64,000 bases of DNA from Ophioceras dolichostomum (lineage: Eukaryota; Ascomycota; Sordariomycetes; Magnaporthales; Ophioceraceae): assembly GCA_003049485.1 (NCBI GenBank), contig PYST01000132.1, forward strand, positions 35,179 through 99,178, read 5' to 3'. The notes below the pieces were generated by a model. That model was given only the letters and a program-made list of their open reading frames with translations, did not search any database and was not told the DNA's origin. The position numbers and the translations under genes were made by a program. Shown here one piece after another: positions 54,993 through 64,000 of the stretch (the stretch's first letter is position 1; each line of letters opens with the position of its first letter).

Positions 54993-57411
54993 TCACGTAA
55001 ACTCGTCTCTGAACAGCCATTTGCCCCCCTTCCTCATTGCCTCTCTATATCTCTCCTCGATCACAGCGCGCTCGTGCTTCTCGCCATCCGCATTGTTTTC
55101 GTTCTGTTCTTGGGTGGTGGGAAACCCTGTGTCCCAGAATCCACCCGGAGTAGGCGGTCTTGCAAATTGATGCCGACATTTGCCGTACTTGTTCGCTTGC
55201 TCGCGGGTTCTCGCCCGCACCCAGAGAGCCTGCCTTTCCAGTCGGTTCATTTTGGCTATCTTGTATGCGTCCCCTCCCAGAAATTCCTCCATGAGCTTGA
55301 CGCTACTCGCTTGGTCAACAAGGGATGGCCCGGCATGGCTCAGCTCGGACTCTGCAATGACCTTCCAGTCCCTGCCGCCAGGACAGTTTGGGTCGGTGCA
55401 GCCGGTGAGACTTTCGCGCTCGCCTTTGCCTCGAACCACATCGTTGAAAGCGAAGTTGAAGCCACCGGTGACCTTCGGGTTGGGCTTGAAATCATCCAGC
55501 CTCAGGTTGGCCAGGGGAGTGTCACGGAGTGTTCTGCCCCCGCTGGCCCTCTTCATTTTCGAGGCGTCTGTTCCAGGCGTGACAGCGACTGAGTTGAGAG
55601 AAGTCACAGGCGTGGCAATGGTGGGTGGCCGCCGAAGTTTAGGAGTCGTAGCCGAGGGCAAGTTCGTTTGCTGGTCAAACGGAAAGATCCTTTTTGGAGG
55701 TAGCGGTGGGATTGAGGAAGGCTCGACTGCCGGGGGCTTGCTAGGGGACTGAGCTCGACGGGTCAATCGAGGCAGCCGGAGCTCGGCCGGCGTGGAGGGG
55801 GCATCAAGGAGTTCTGCGAGACGTCTCGGAGCAAATGGGTCAACTGAGTTGTTCTCAGTTGGCGCCACTAGACCGCCGCCGTCTTGTTCTTGTGCCTCCA
55901 TGGCCTTCTGAGCAGGATTCGGCCCACGTTCGCCATCCAGGCGCACGGTGTGGATGGCCTCCAAAACGCGCGTACGCTCCGCGAGTGGGGAGCTGTGACC
56001 GAGCTTTCCGAGGAAAGAGTCCGCGCTATCACCCTCCGTAGGAGTCTCGAATAAAGCGTCTTCAAGACCAGTCAAGCCAGGCATCAGTCGATTCTTCCTC
56101 GGAGTTGGGAGCTCTGTCCTTGAGTCATCAAGATCCACACTCTCCTGCGGAGAGTTGCCAGTAATGGCGGTCACGATAGGGTCGGATCCGTCGTCTTCGG
56201 TCTTCAGTCTCCGAGAGGCGCGTGCTGGATTTGGGTCGTAGTCGTGCAGTTTCCTCTTCCGGACAGGCCGTTCCGAAACGAACAGAGGCCCTTCCGAGGA
56301 CGGTTCACCTTTTATCTGCGCTGCGCCACCAGAGGCTGCGAAGCCGACTGCGAGAGTCGGTAGCTCCTGCTCTAGGATGCTTTCGTCGCGGTCTTGGGTA
56401 GAACTCGGCTCCGACGAGGAGTGTACGTGACTCTCCGTTGCTAACTCAGGGGGAGTCGAAATTGCCCGTCTTCTTGGGACTACTTTGCCAGTCCCCGTAG
56501 CCCGGGAGGCGGGGAGGCCAAAGTCAGAGCTGAAGCTGCTCGCAGGGTTAGCACGGCCTATCACCTTCGTGATCGCTTGGCCGGAAGGGACTATAGGCTC
56601 CAGGAGACATGCGTGGGCTTCGGCTGAAGGGGGTCGCTCGCAAGCGGATTTCGAGGATCGAGCTGGTCCTTCTGCCTGACGTTGCCGAGCCTCCAGATTC
56701 CTCTTGAGGGTTTTAGCATACGCCTTCCACTCCGCGCTGGTGTCCTTTTCCTTCTTGGACTTCTCCTCCAAGGCTATGGCATACGCCTGCCACTCCGCGT
56801 ACCTGGCCTTCAACTTCGTGAATTTCTCGACCAAGTGGCTATATGAGCCCTTCAGCTCAGTGTGCTTTGACTTGAGTTTGGTGAAACGGGCCTGGCAAGC
56901 ATCGCCATGAGTGCATCGGTCCTCCTTCTCGACTAGTGCGCTCAAGGGAGTTGGCTGGCCGTGAAGGGTGGTGTTTGCGGACAACTCTCTGAGTGGAGGG
57001 CGCGTGACATCACGCCCGTTGTTATCATGGTCGTTCGCCGCGGGACCCTCCGAGGCTTTGGTCTCCCCAGCAGCTCTGAGGACTGATTCTCCATTGTTTC
57101 GGGAAAGCTCACCAGCGGCTTTCGCTTGCTGGAATTGGAGCAGCTGCTCTTTCAACCTGCGGTTCTCGTTTCGCAGATTGTCGATTTCCTTGGCATGACT
57201 TTCAACCTCGCGAGTGAGGAAGGCATGCTGTTTACGGTCTCGCTCCCGGAGGTCTACTAGAATCATCAGTATGGCGGACACGTGCCGACTTTGGCTTCGA
57301 TGCAACAATACCTTGAGCAAAGTCTCGGTCGATCTGGTCACAAGCTGAAGTCAGGGCATCGAAGAGGAGCGATCGATTGAAAGATCCAGCAGGCACGCCA
57401 GGACACGACAT
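54993..57411 (-). CDS. SAE2: Sae2/Ctp1/CtIP-type DNA end-resection factor
   Basis: Complement of exons 57312-57411 and 54993-57253; the 58-nt intron splits FAQ/DLRERD. The product has 786 residues. The family activates the Mre11 nuclease complex to begin resection at DNA double-strand breaks in the nucleus. The first 110 residues end in a coiled coil (REVESHAKEIDNLRNENRRL), the tetramerisation part. A second coiled coil lies near residues 160-240, and the middle is disordered and rich in Ser/Pro. The diagnostic C-terminus has a cysteine pair (CTDPNC), WKVIAES, and KYGKCRHQFARPPTPGGFWD followed by FPTTQE, the classic CxxC/RHR-type motif. The first exon from 57411 replaces a poor upstream frame and restores a sensible N-terminus. 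The homology is clear from the C-terminus; the middle is not comparable. Confidence 0.9.
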
Positions 57412-60400
57412 TGTTTAGCTAGACGTCCATGATTTTTAGGTAGGTGTTTGTCAAGGAAGAGGCAGGGGAGCACCGACGCGTATCGCATCCAGCAGGGAAG
57501 CAACCGCGTCCGACCCACACACGAGATGTCCCCGCCAAGTCACATGATGTCTCTTGGTGCCGATGTGGAGCCTGGCTGGCTGGATTGCACAGTCTTTAAA
57601 TCCACCCCCCTTATGGTTTTCAACCTCCATCGGAATCTCTGGCCGTGACCAATTTGAACGGCAGAACTCCCAACACGTAACGCGAACCATGATTGCTCTC
57701 ATTCCGGCAAGATCCGCGAGCCGAGGGAGGATGGCTTTACTACAGCTCGCCTATACGGACCACACCACCCACCGCCGCTCTTCGAACCAAAGCCGAAAAA
57801 CACCCACCCAATCCGTTGCCTCGTCGCTTGCTGCCTAGATCAGATGGAAGCTATCCCCCCTCTCCTCTCTGTCCCCCTCTCCCTCTGGAGTCTGGAAGTA
57901 CTCTGCATGCGACCCTCCCTGCCACCGTTGCTGCCACGGTTACAAATACGCTAGGTAGGTCGGATAGGTTTACAGTCTGAAAATTTTTCTCACATCATAA
58001 AGCGACTGTAACCCTCTGCCATCTCGAGTTCCTGGAGCGGTCCTGTTGTCCCCTCTCCTGGCATCATCTGGTCTGTACGAAGCCTTTGCTACAATGCTCT
58101 CTCATGGTTAGATGATGAGCCCCAAAGCTGTTTTATTCCGGAGTGGACGGCTACACTCACCTATGCACTCTGTTGAAGTCTCCCTTCTCGTTTCGGGAGA
58201 ATCTGACCGTCCCATTCTGAAAGGAGGCACATGCTGTTTCTTCGGCACCACTGATGATTAACCGAACCACGACGCCATTTTATTCCCTCGGGAGAAGAGC
58301 CGGAGTAGTATTTCAACAATGCCAAGGCGCTCAACCACAATGCAATCGCTTTGATGTGCAGTCCAATCCGTTCGCCATTTTCTCTGGGGGTGTTCGTCTG
58401 CTGCCGCCGGACGGGAAATCAAACTGGACCGAATCGTCCAAAATCGCAAGGGGCATTAATGGCCCGCTCGCGCAATTCGCATCATCATCACGCACACACT
58501 TTTCGCTCGTCGGTCCAGGCAATGCGATGAGGGCGATACAGCGTGGCCTATTCTGGGTGTCTCTGGGTCCCATCGCTCTCACCGGTTCGACCCCTCGTTT
58601 TATCGAATTCCGCCGCGGGAGAGACTTGAGAGATCATCACGATGCTGCTTGCGGCATAAAGAGCCTCGAAGGAGTGGAAGCATAGAATGCCCCCCCAAGC
58701 TGCACCCTTGTCCTTTACGACACATGGGATCGCCTCAGTACCGGGATGACAAGCTCGAGCCGTTTTCCCATGTCCACGAATCTCCCCGGCAGAAAGCGTC
58801 TAGAAGGTCGCAAGGGTTCGAAAACAATACCCAAAACGGCGCATTGAGACAGACGAGCCACAAGCCGGTCATTGGATGTATGTAAACCAAGGCACGCGGT
58901 GTAAGATGAAGGGGCGAAAACTTCCGGTTTCTCGACGCTACAATGCCGTTCGTTTATCTCAAGCCTCCTGTCCGACTCCAAGTCGCTTGTGCCACGGTTT
59001 CCCTTCAATCGTACGTCCGTATTCTCCGCAAAGAGGCAAGAGTGCGAGGGAGGCGTCGTCCTCTAAACCGATATGTCCCATACCCTGTATCCTCCAAGGA
59101 TTGGGTCGGAACGCGGGGCAGAACCGGTTCAAACCCACCCGCCACCAAGACTGGAGCGGCCAGGCAAGCGGCAAAAATGACGGAGGGTTGTTGCTTTGTA
59201 GGGGGTAGGCACTTAGTAGATCACAATGGTAATCCTTCCTCACCAATTTCAGGCGCAGCAGCCAAGCGCCAAAGTGCCAAAGTGCCAAAGTCCCCAAGTG
59301 TCGAGAAAGGATTGTCGAGGGATATCAGAGCACACAGACTCATAGAAAGACTCGGAGATCTGGATGGAGGGGTGGATTAGATGCATCTGCCCCACCATCC
59401 AGGGTTCCATCAGAGTACCATCGACTTGTTGGATGCTGGACCGCCTTCTTTTCGTTCCACCACTGATAGAACAAACTGACATGGAGAGAATAGAAAAGTC
59501 CGTAGTAGGTATTTGAGTTAGGTTACATCTCTAGTATAATCACTCGTGCTACCGCGTCGCTCCCCAAGCAGCAGCTCGAGTATGTGTATTTTTGTGGAAT
59601 ATTCATGCTTTCGGGCGTGTCCAAGACCTGTGCTCACCAAGAACTCGTTACCTTGGTGCAACCGAGCATTGCGGTTGCACTCAGGGGTAAAAAGTGGTGA
59701 GGCCCCAGGACTAGTCTTCCCCTCTCGTGCAAGACCCCTCCATCTTCCGCCGAGTGAAGTCTCGAGATCCGCTTGCGTGCGCCCCCAAGATAGCTGTGAG
59801 GATGCGACTGCGTGGTTCCATGGGAGATGCATCTGCAACTGAGCATCTGCAATCATACGGCGGAGGGCGGGCGGGCGGTGACAGGCTGGACGCTCCTTCC
59901 TCACGAGCCCCGACTAGCACTTGGAAGCGCCTTCCCAGCCAGTGAAGTCCCGCAGCCCTTTGCGTCCGTTTGCGCACTAGGTACTCAGCCTGACTTGCCT
60001 GCACGTTCGGTCGTGCCTGCCTGCTGCTTCGTCTGTCTCTTTCCTCTGCGCCAATCTGAAATCTGCCCATCCCTCCTCGGACCCAGTTGCTTGCATACTG
60101 CCTTCCCGCCGACCACTCTCCGTCGTAAAACCTCCCATCTCACCATCTGTCTTGCGTTGATCCCAGACAAAACCCCCCATTCCTCATCCCACTCCTCCTT
60201 GCAAGCTCGTCGCCACACGCCCAGTACTTCCACAATCCCTGTTTCCTCGCCGCGCGGCGGTCGATATCCCCTGTTGAGTGTAAGTACCTGCCTCTTTCCC
60301 GCCTCTTTCCCGGAGGAGGAGTGAGGGAGGCAAGGAGGGTCCGCTCGCTTTTCTCCCCATCCCGCTCGTCTCTTAATGCCCTCCATCGCCAATGGTCCGT

Positions 60401-60974
60401 CTGCTTTAGGTGCCAGCTAGTCTGCTGCCGCGGTCTCCCTGCTATTGAACCAAACCCTACAAAATACCACAAACCTGCTCTTCCCGACCTCGACGTTTTC
60501 CCACAACACTCACTCACCGCTCCCTTCCCCACGCACACACATCGCTTTCACCACAGTGAAACAAACGAGCACTTCGGACGCACACCAACGTAAACCTAAA
60601 CGTCTTCTCCCGTCTCCTTTCTCCCATCGTCTTGTTGCTAAGTTTCCCTACCAGCCTCTCAAGTCACGAGCTGAACAACCACATCAGTCACGTTGCCAAC
60701 GTCGCAAGCGTCTAGGTTTTTCAGATTTTTTTTTTCTGATCGGAAATCTCACCTGGTTTGTACCCCACATCAAAAGTTCTTCCCCACCCTCCCACTGCCG
60801 TTTTCGCTCCCGCACATTTGCACCTTTCCAATCCCATTACCGCCGACATCTTTCTTTTGTCCCTCTCTTCCCGAAAATTCGGTCGCCATTCGTCAATTAC
60901 ACTGCCGAGAGCCTCACAGTGCCATTGTTGACTCCCTTGAACGACTTGGACAGACGCATTCAACAATCAAGACA
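57412..60974. other. 3.6-kb divergent intergenic region
   Basis: Lies between divergent SAE2 and CNBP-like genes. It contains both promoters; the last 700 bp (60.3-60.97 kb) are C/T-rich like a leader. Several frames of 100-300 codons are open in this part but overlap each other and have no protein character. A GCCAAAGT tandem repeat lies at 59267-59290. No gene is supported. Confidence 0.45.
59267..59290. repeat. short GCCAAAGT tandem repeat
   Basis: Three exact copies of an 8-bp unit, flanked by a degenerate copy on each side (GCCAAGC before, CCCCAAGT after). It lies in non-coding sequence between divergent genes. Confidence 0.7.
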
Positions 60975-62456
60975 ATGGATTTCTCCGGCGGAAACGTTCA
61001 ATCTGGCGGCGCCCGCGGCTGCTACAACTGTAAGTTCCTTCGTCAACCTGACAAATCGGGAAAAATCTTCATATCGCCCACCTCTTCTTTCGCCTCTCAA
61101 GCATATATCACCTTCACAGTCCTTCCCCACATGTTGCGTTCAATGCGCGGTTCAAAGCACGCGTCTTCACGGCCCGTCGCTTTCTGGCCGTTGGTGCTCT
61201 TGCCGGGCGCATTGCTCGATCACAACTCCCCATCATCCTCACCTCCGATCCCAATTTCACTCACACCTTGCCTTCAACTTGAGATCCTGGGCCACTCGCG
61301 GGTCTCCCCCGTAGCCCCGCTCACGGCGGATCTCAAGCCTGCCACGCTTCATCGAATCGGCTCTAAGATCCGTTCCACTACCTAGGCCTCACAAGCCTCT
61401 ATCATGAATCTCGAATGTTGCCCGGTGTGTGAGGGGAGAGAAGTCTGACCAACCCGATCGTTATAGGCGGCAAGCTTGAGCACCAGGTATGAGGCCCAAC
61501 GGGGAGAATGCTCCAGGTGTTTGAGCGAAGAGACGAAAAGCAACAGCAACTCGTCGAGGACTAACCATAGGACTCCAGGCTCGCGACTGCCCCGATCGTG
61601 ATGCGGCGAAATGGTAATTAGCCCTCACCTTACCTCGACCCCGTTCCGCCTTTCAAGACAAGCCATACTAACAATCTCCTCCACAGCTACAAGTGCGGTC
61701 GTAAGTACCAGTTCGGCGACTGCTGAGGTGCCTCCTTCATTCTTACTATTCTTCCCTGCTGACATTGGTCATTCGTCCCTGCTACCAGAGGCCGGCCACA
61801 TAAGTATGAATATCCGCACTCCCTTCTTTCTCCCTCGCTCACGACGAAGCTAACCGATTTTCACTTCCTAGTCCGCGACTGCCCGGAAGCTCCGGCCAAG
61901 GATGCGAAGCTCTGCTACCGCTGCAGCCAGCCCGGCCATATCTCTCGCGAGTGCCCCTCCATGTCGGGCAACGAGCGTGGCGGCGGCGGCAGCCAGGAAT
62001 GCTACAAGGCAAGTTTGAGAATACCTTGGCGGGACTCGGCTATCGGCTAACCATCACCCCTACAGTGCGGTGAGGTCGGCCACATCGCCCGCAACTGCAG
62101 CAAGAACTCGTACGGCGGCGGTGGCTCCTACGGCGGCGGTTCCTACGGCGGAGGCGGCAGCTCTGGCAAGACCTGCTACTCCTGCGGCGGCCTCGGCCAC
62201 ATGTCTCGTGAGTTTTCCTTCTATGCCACATGTATTGTGTCTATGTTCCGTCCGTGATAATGTCGGCGGCCCCCTCAGGCTAGGCAACGCTGACATTCCT
62301 CCAGGCGACTGCGTCAACGGCAGCAAGTGCTACAACTGTGGCGAGATCGGCCACTTCTCCCGCGACTGCCCGAAGGGCTCCAACGCGGGTGAGAAGATCT
62401 GCTACAAGTGCCAGCAGCCTGGCCACCTGCAGCTGGATTGCCCCAACGCTGCCTAA
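60975..62456 (+). CDS. CCHC zinc-knuckle nucleic-acid-binding protein (CNBP/Gis2/Byr3-like)
   Basis: Eight exons: 60975-61029, 61467-61486, 61579-61613, 61687-61700, 61789-61803, 61872-62008, 62066-62207 and 62305-62456; 189 residues. Family members (CNBP, yeast Gis2, fission-yeast Byr3) bind single-stranded nucleic acid and influence translation and stress responses. Seven zinc knuckles are seen; six have the standard C-x2-C-x4-H-x4-C form, and the first (CYNCGGKLEHQARDC) has x5 before the histidine. A Gly/Tyr-rich linker (YGGGGSYGGGS) follows the fourth. Exons 2-5 are 20, 35, 14 and 15 nt, each holding part of a knuckle. The sixth intron uses a GC donor (AAG/GCAAGT), a known minor splice type. 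The first intron is 437 nt. Every junction restores a knuckle. Confidence 0.9.
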
Positions 62457-63595
62457 ATCCACGATGATGTGACGCACGCCAGTACGACCCGGCTTCTCTT
62501 TTTACGAGCGAGTGTGTGCGGTCTTGCTCGAGGAAGAGAGATGGTTGACCGTTGAGTTCTGTTCGACGGCAGCACCTGTCTTGTCGATTGTGGGATATAG
62601 CGCGAAACGTGATATTACACTCCTTTTCTTGTGGCGGCATGCAGCTGCGCAAGCGGCTGGCAAGCCACATGGGTCACTTCTCGGCTGCGATTTGCAGCAT
62701 CTGGATATCCTGGGTCTGTCACTGCGCTTTTTTTTCCTTCTTCGGTCTTTTTTTTATCTCTTTCTGCCATTTCACCGCCTCGAGGGTCATCACATCTTTG
62801 CTCATTGCTGCCGATTTTTTTTGGACGTTGAGCTTGCATTGATTTCTTCTCTTATCTTAACATGGCAATGTTTTTCTTCTATTCCTCGTCATGCCTTCTT
62901 CTCGCGCGATGCCACATCAACAAACCCAAAAACATCGGTTTTCTTGACGGAAAAGTTATTCTTCTGCGATGATTTCTTCTTTATCGGCTCCTTTCTCTTT
63001 GACACACGGAGTCATCGGTCTGGACTGTCGGAGGCGGTTTGTCTCGTACCGCTTTCCTCCCTCCCTCCATCACCTCACCCCCTTGTTCTCTAGCAGAACC
63101 ACCGCCTATCCCGTTACGAGGATGAAGGTTGATGTTGGTTCTTTTGTCGTCTAATTTTCTCTCGAGGTTTCTCAGGCCGTCTGTGCTATGCTTGGCTCTT
63201 GTGTCCTTGTCAGATCCCGCCTCCTAGACTCTTATAGAGAAAAAGTCGAGAAGGGCTGGGCATGGCGGCCATCTACGATTAGATGACCTCCTCACGAATC
63301 GATTTGCGTTTTCCCGTCGCATGAAGCGAGCTATGCATGGTCTTCTGTCTACTTCGTGATCGTGGGGCTACCAGCCTACCCAGGTAGCTTGACTGCGTCG
63401 TTGGAACCGAGTTCTACTCGCGGTTGAGTTGCCTGAAGGTATGCAATAGTGGTAGTTGGACATGAACTTAGTTCATGACGGGAGGGGGCACATCAACAAG
63501 CAATGGTGACATTGGCGTGGGCGTCAAACGTAGTTGTTTAAGTCTACGATACGATCTAATATAGCATCCATGCGCATCTATTGCGAGCGCAGCGT
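62457..63595. other. convergent intergenic region
   Basis: Holds the 3' end of the CNBP-like gene, which is T/C-rich from about 62700 to 63100, and the 3' end of the acyl-CoA dehydrogenase gene. Nothing else is seen. Confidence 0.5.
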
Positions 63596-63932
63596 CTACA
63601 ACATGGCCTTCGGCATGTTCCTCATGGCTTGCCTCACGCCGAGGTCACCAAGCACTTCTTCAGCCCCGCCCAAGATAGAGTCGAACTTGTACGTCCGGTT
63701 GAAGTTCTCGATGATGTAGCCCATGCCGGTCTGGGTGAGGCCGCGCCCACCCCAGATCTGGACGGCCTCGTCGGCGACCTCGTGCGCCATGCGGGTGGCG
63801 CTCATCTTGAGCAGGCCGATGGGGCCGCCGAGGTGCTTGGCCTGCTCGGAGTACGGCATGTGGCACATCTGGTAGGTGATGGTCTCGAGCCAGGACTGGT
63901 GCGCTTCGACTAGGGCGATCATTTTGGCGAGC
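63596..63932 (-). CDS. acyl-CoA dehydrogenase, C-terminal exon (partial)
   Basis: Last exon of an acyl-CoA dehydrogenase family gene on the minus strand. The acceptor is CACAG with a CTAAC branch site, so the exon starts at 63932 and continues an upstream exon outside the window. The residues seen (about 111) form the C-terminal helical domain: AKMIALVEAHQSWLETITYQ, MAHEVADEAVQIWGGRGLT and NRTYKFDSILGGAEEVLGDLG, followed by VRQAMRNMPKAML. Such FAD enzymes oxidise acyl-CoA in fatty-acid or branched-chain catabolism; substrate chain length and compartment cannot be told from this end. No PTS1-like tripeptide is seen at the end, which argues weakly against peroxisomal targeting by that route. 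Confidence 0.85.
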
Positions 63933-64000
63933 CTGTGGTGGGATTGGATGTTAGCGTATCACTGCGTAGGTATAGATGAGGGGAGAAGGGAGGGGGAAGT

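Noticed and set aside
58254..58685. 143-codon frame between SAE2 and the CNBP-like gene
   Set aside because: Has an ATG but no recognisable family or splice context; overlaps other open frames.
60445..61385. Overlapping frames of 289 and 230 codons around the start of the CNBP-like gene
   Set aside because: They run through C/T-rich leader and the first intron, where stops are rare; amino acids are only Pro/Ser/Leu-rich.
1..64000. Biosynthetic cluster, CRISPR array, transposon or integrated virus
   Set aside because: No synthase, transporter or regulator grouping, no spacer-repeat pattern, no transposase, reverse transcriptase or long terminal repeats were seen.

Overview
This is nuclear DNA from a filamentous ascomycete, most likely a Sordariomycete and possibly a Sordariales/Chaetomiaceae-type fungus. 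The evidence is short GT-AG introns with CTAAC/CTGAC branch sites, GC-rich coding sequence with C or G in third positions, CT-rich leaders, long low-complexity tails on conserved proteins, a HET-domain gene and a 2.2-thousand-residue ATG2. The class is an inference from style; I could not run a database search.

Layout. 1-5.4 kb: 3' part of glutathione-dependent formaldehyde dehydrogenase, a long gene-free stretch, then a 73-residue AN1 zinc finger protein. 6.4-8.5 kb: a near-perfect palindrome and the NTH1 endonuclease III homologue. 11.7-13.7 kb: a five-exon coiled-coil/cysteine protein I cannot name, followed by a homopolymer-flanked assembly gap (8 N). 15-20.5 kb: Lpl1/Rog1-type lipase and REX3-type exonuclease, divergent. 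21-23.1 kb: prohibitin-1 and QCR8 share a 406-bp divergent promoter. 23.4-26.6 kb: HET-domain protein and dihydrofolate synthetase FOL3. 28-32.1 kb: NEM1-type phosphatase and a small four-helix membrane protein (DUF1761-like). 32.8-41.9 kb: NHP2 and the giant ATG2, divergent. 43.3-45.4 kb: a broken class IIb (AsnRS-like) tRNA synthetase and a GNAT acetyltransferase. 46.6-57.4 kb: translin, a UBP3-type deubiquitinase and a Sae2/Ctp1/CtIP-type DNA-end resection factor. 61-64 kb: a seven-knuckle CNBP/Gis2-like protein built from micro-exons, and the C-terminal exon of an acyl-CoA dehydrogenase running off the window.

Functional picture. Most genes are housekeeping and not an operon or cluster: base excision and double-strand-break repair (NTH1, SAE2), RNA processing (REX3, NHP2, translin, CNBP-like), mitochondrial inner membrane (PHB1, QCR8), lipid metabolism and autophagy (Lpl1-like, NEM1, ATG2, acyl-CoA dehydrogenase), one-carbon/folate metabolism (formaldehyde dehydrogenase, FOL3). 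I find no biosynthetic cluster, CRISPR array, transposon or complete mobile element. The least explained parts are the decayed tRNA synthetase, the coiled-coil orphan, the 43-bp palindrome, the micro-exon gene, three introns that could be retained without breaking the reading frame, and the repeated box in the PHB1-QCR8 promoter.

Gene models were spliced by hand from splice-site consensus, reading frame and remembered family sequence; the exon ends given are predictions.
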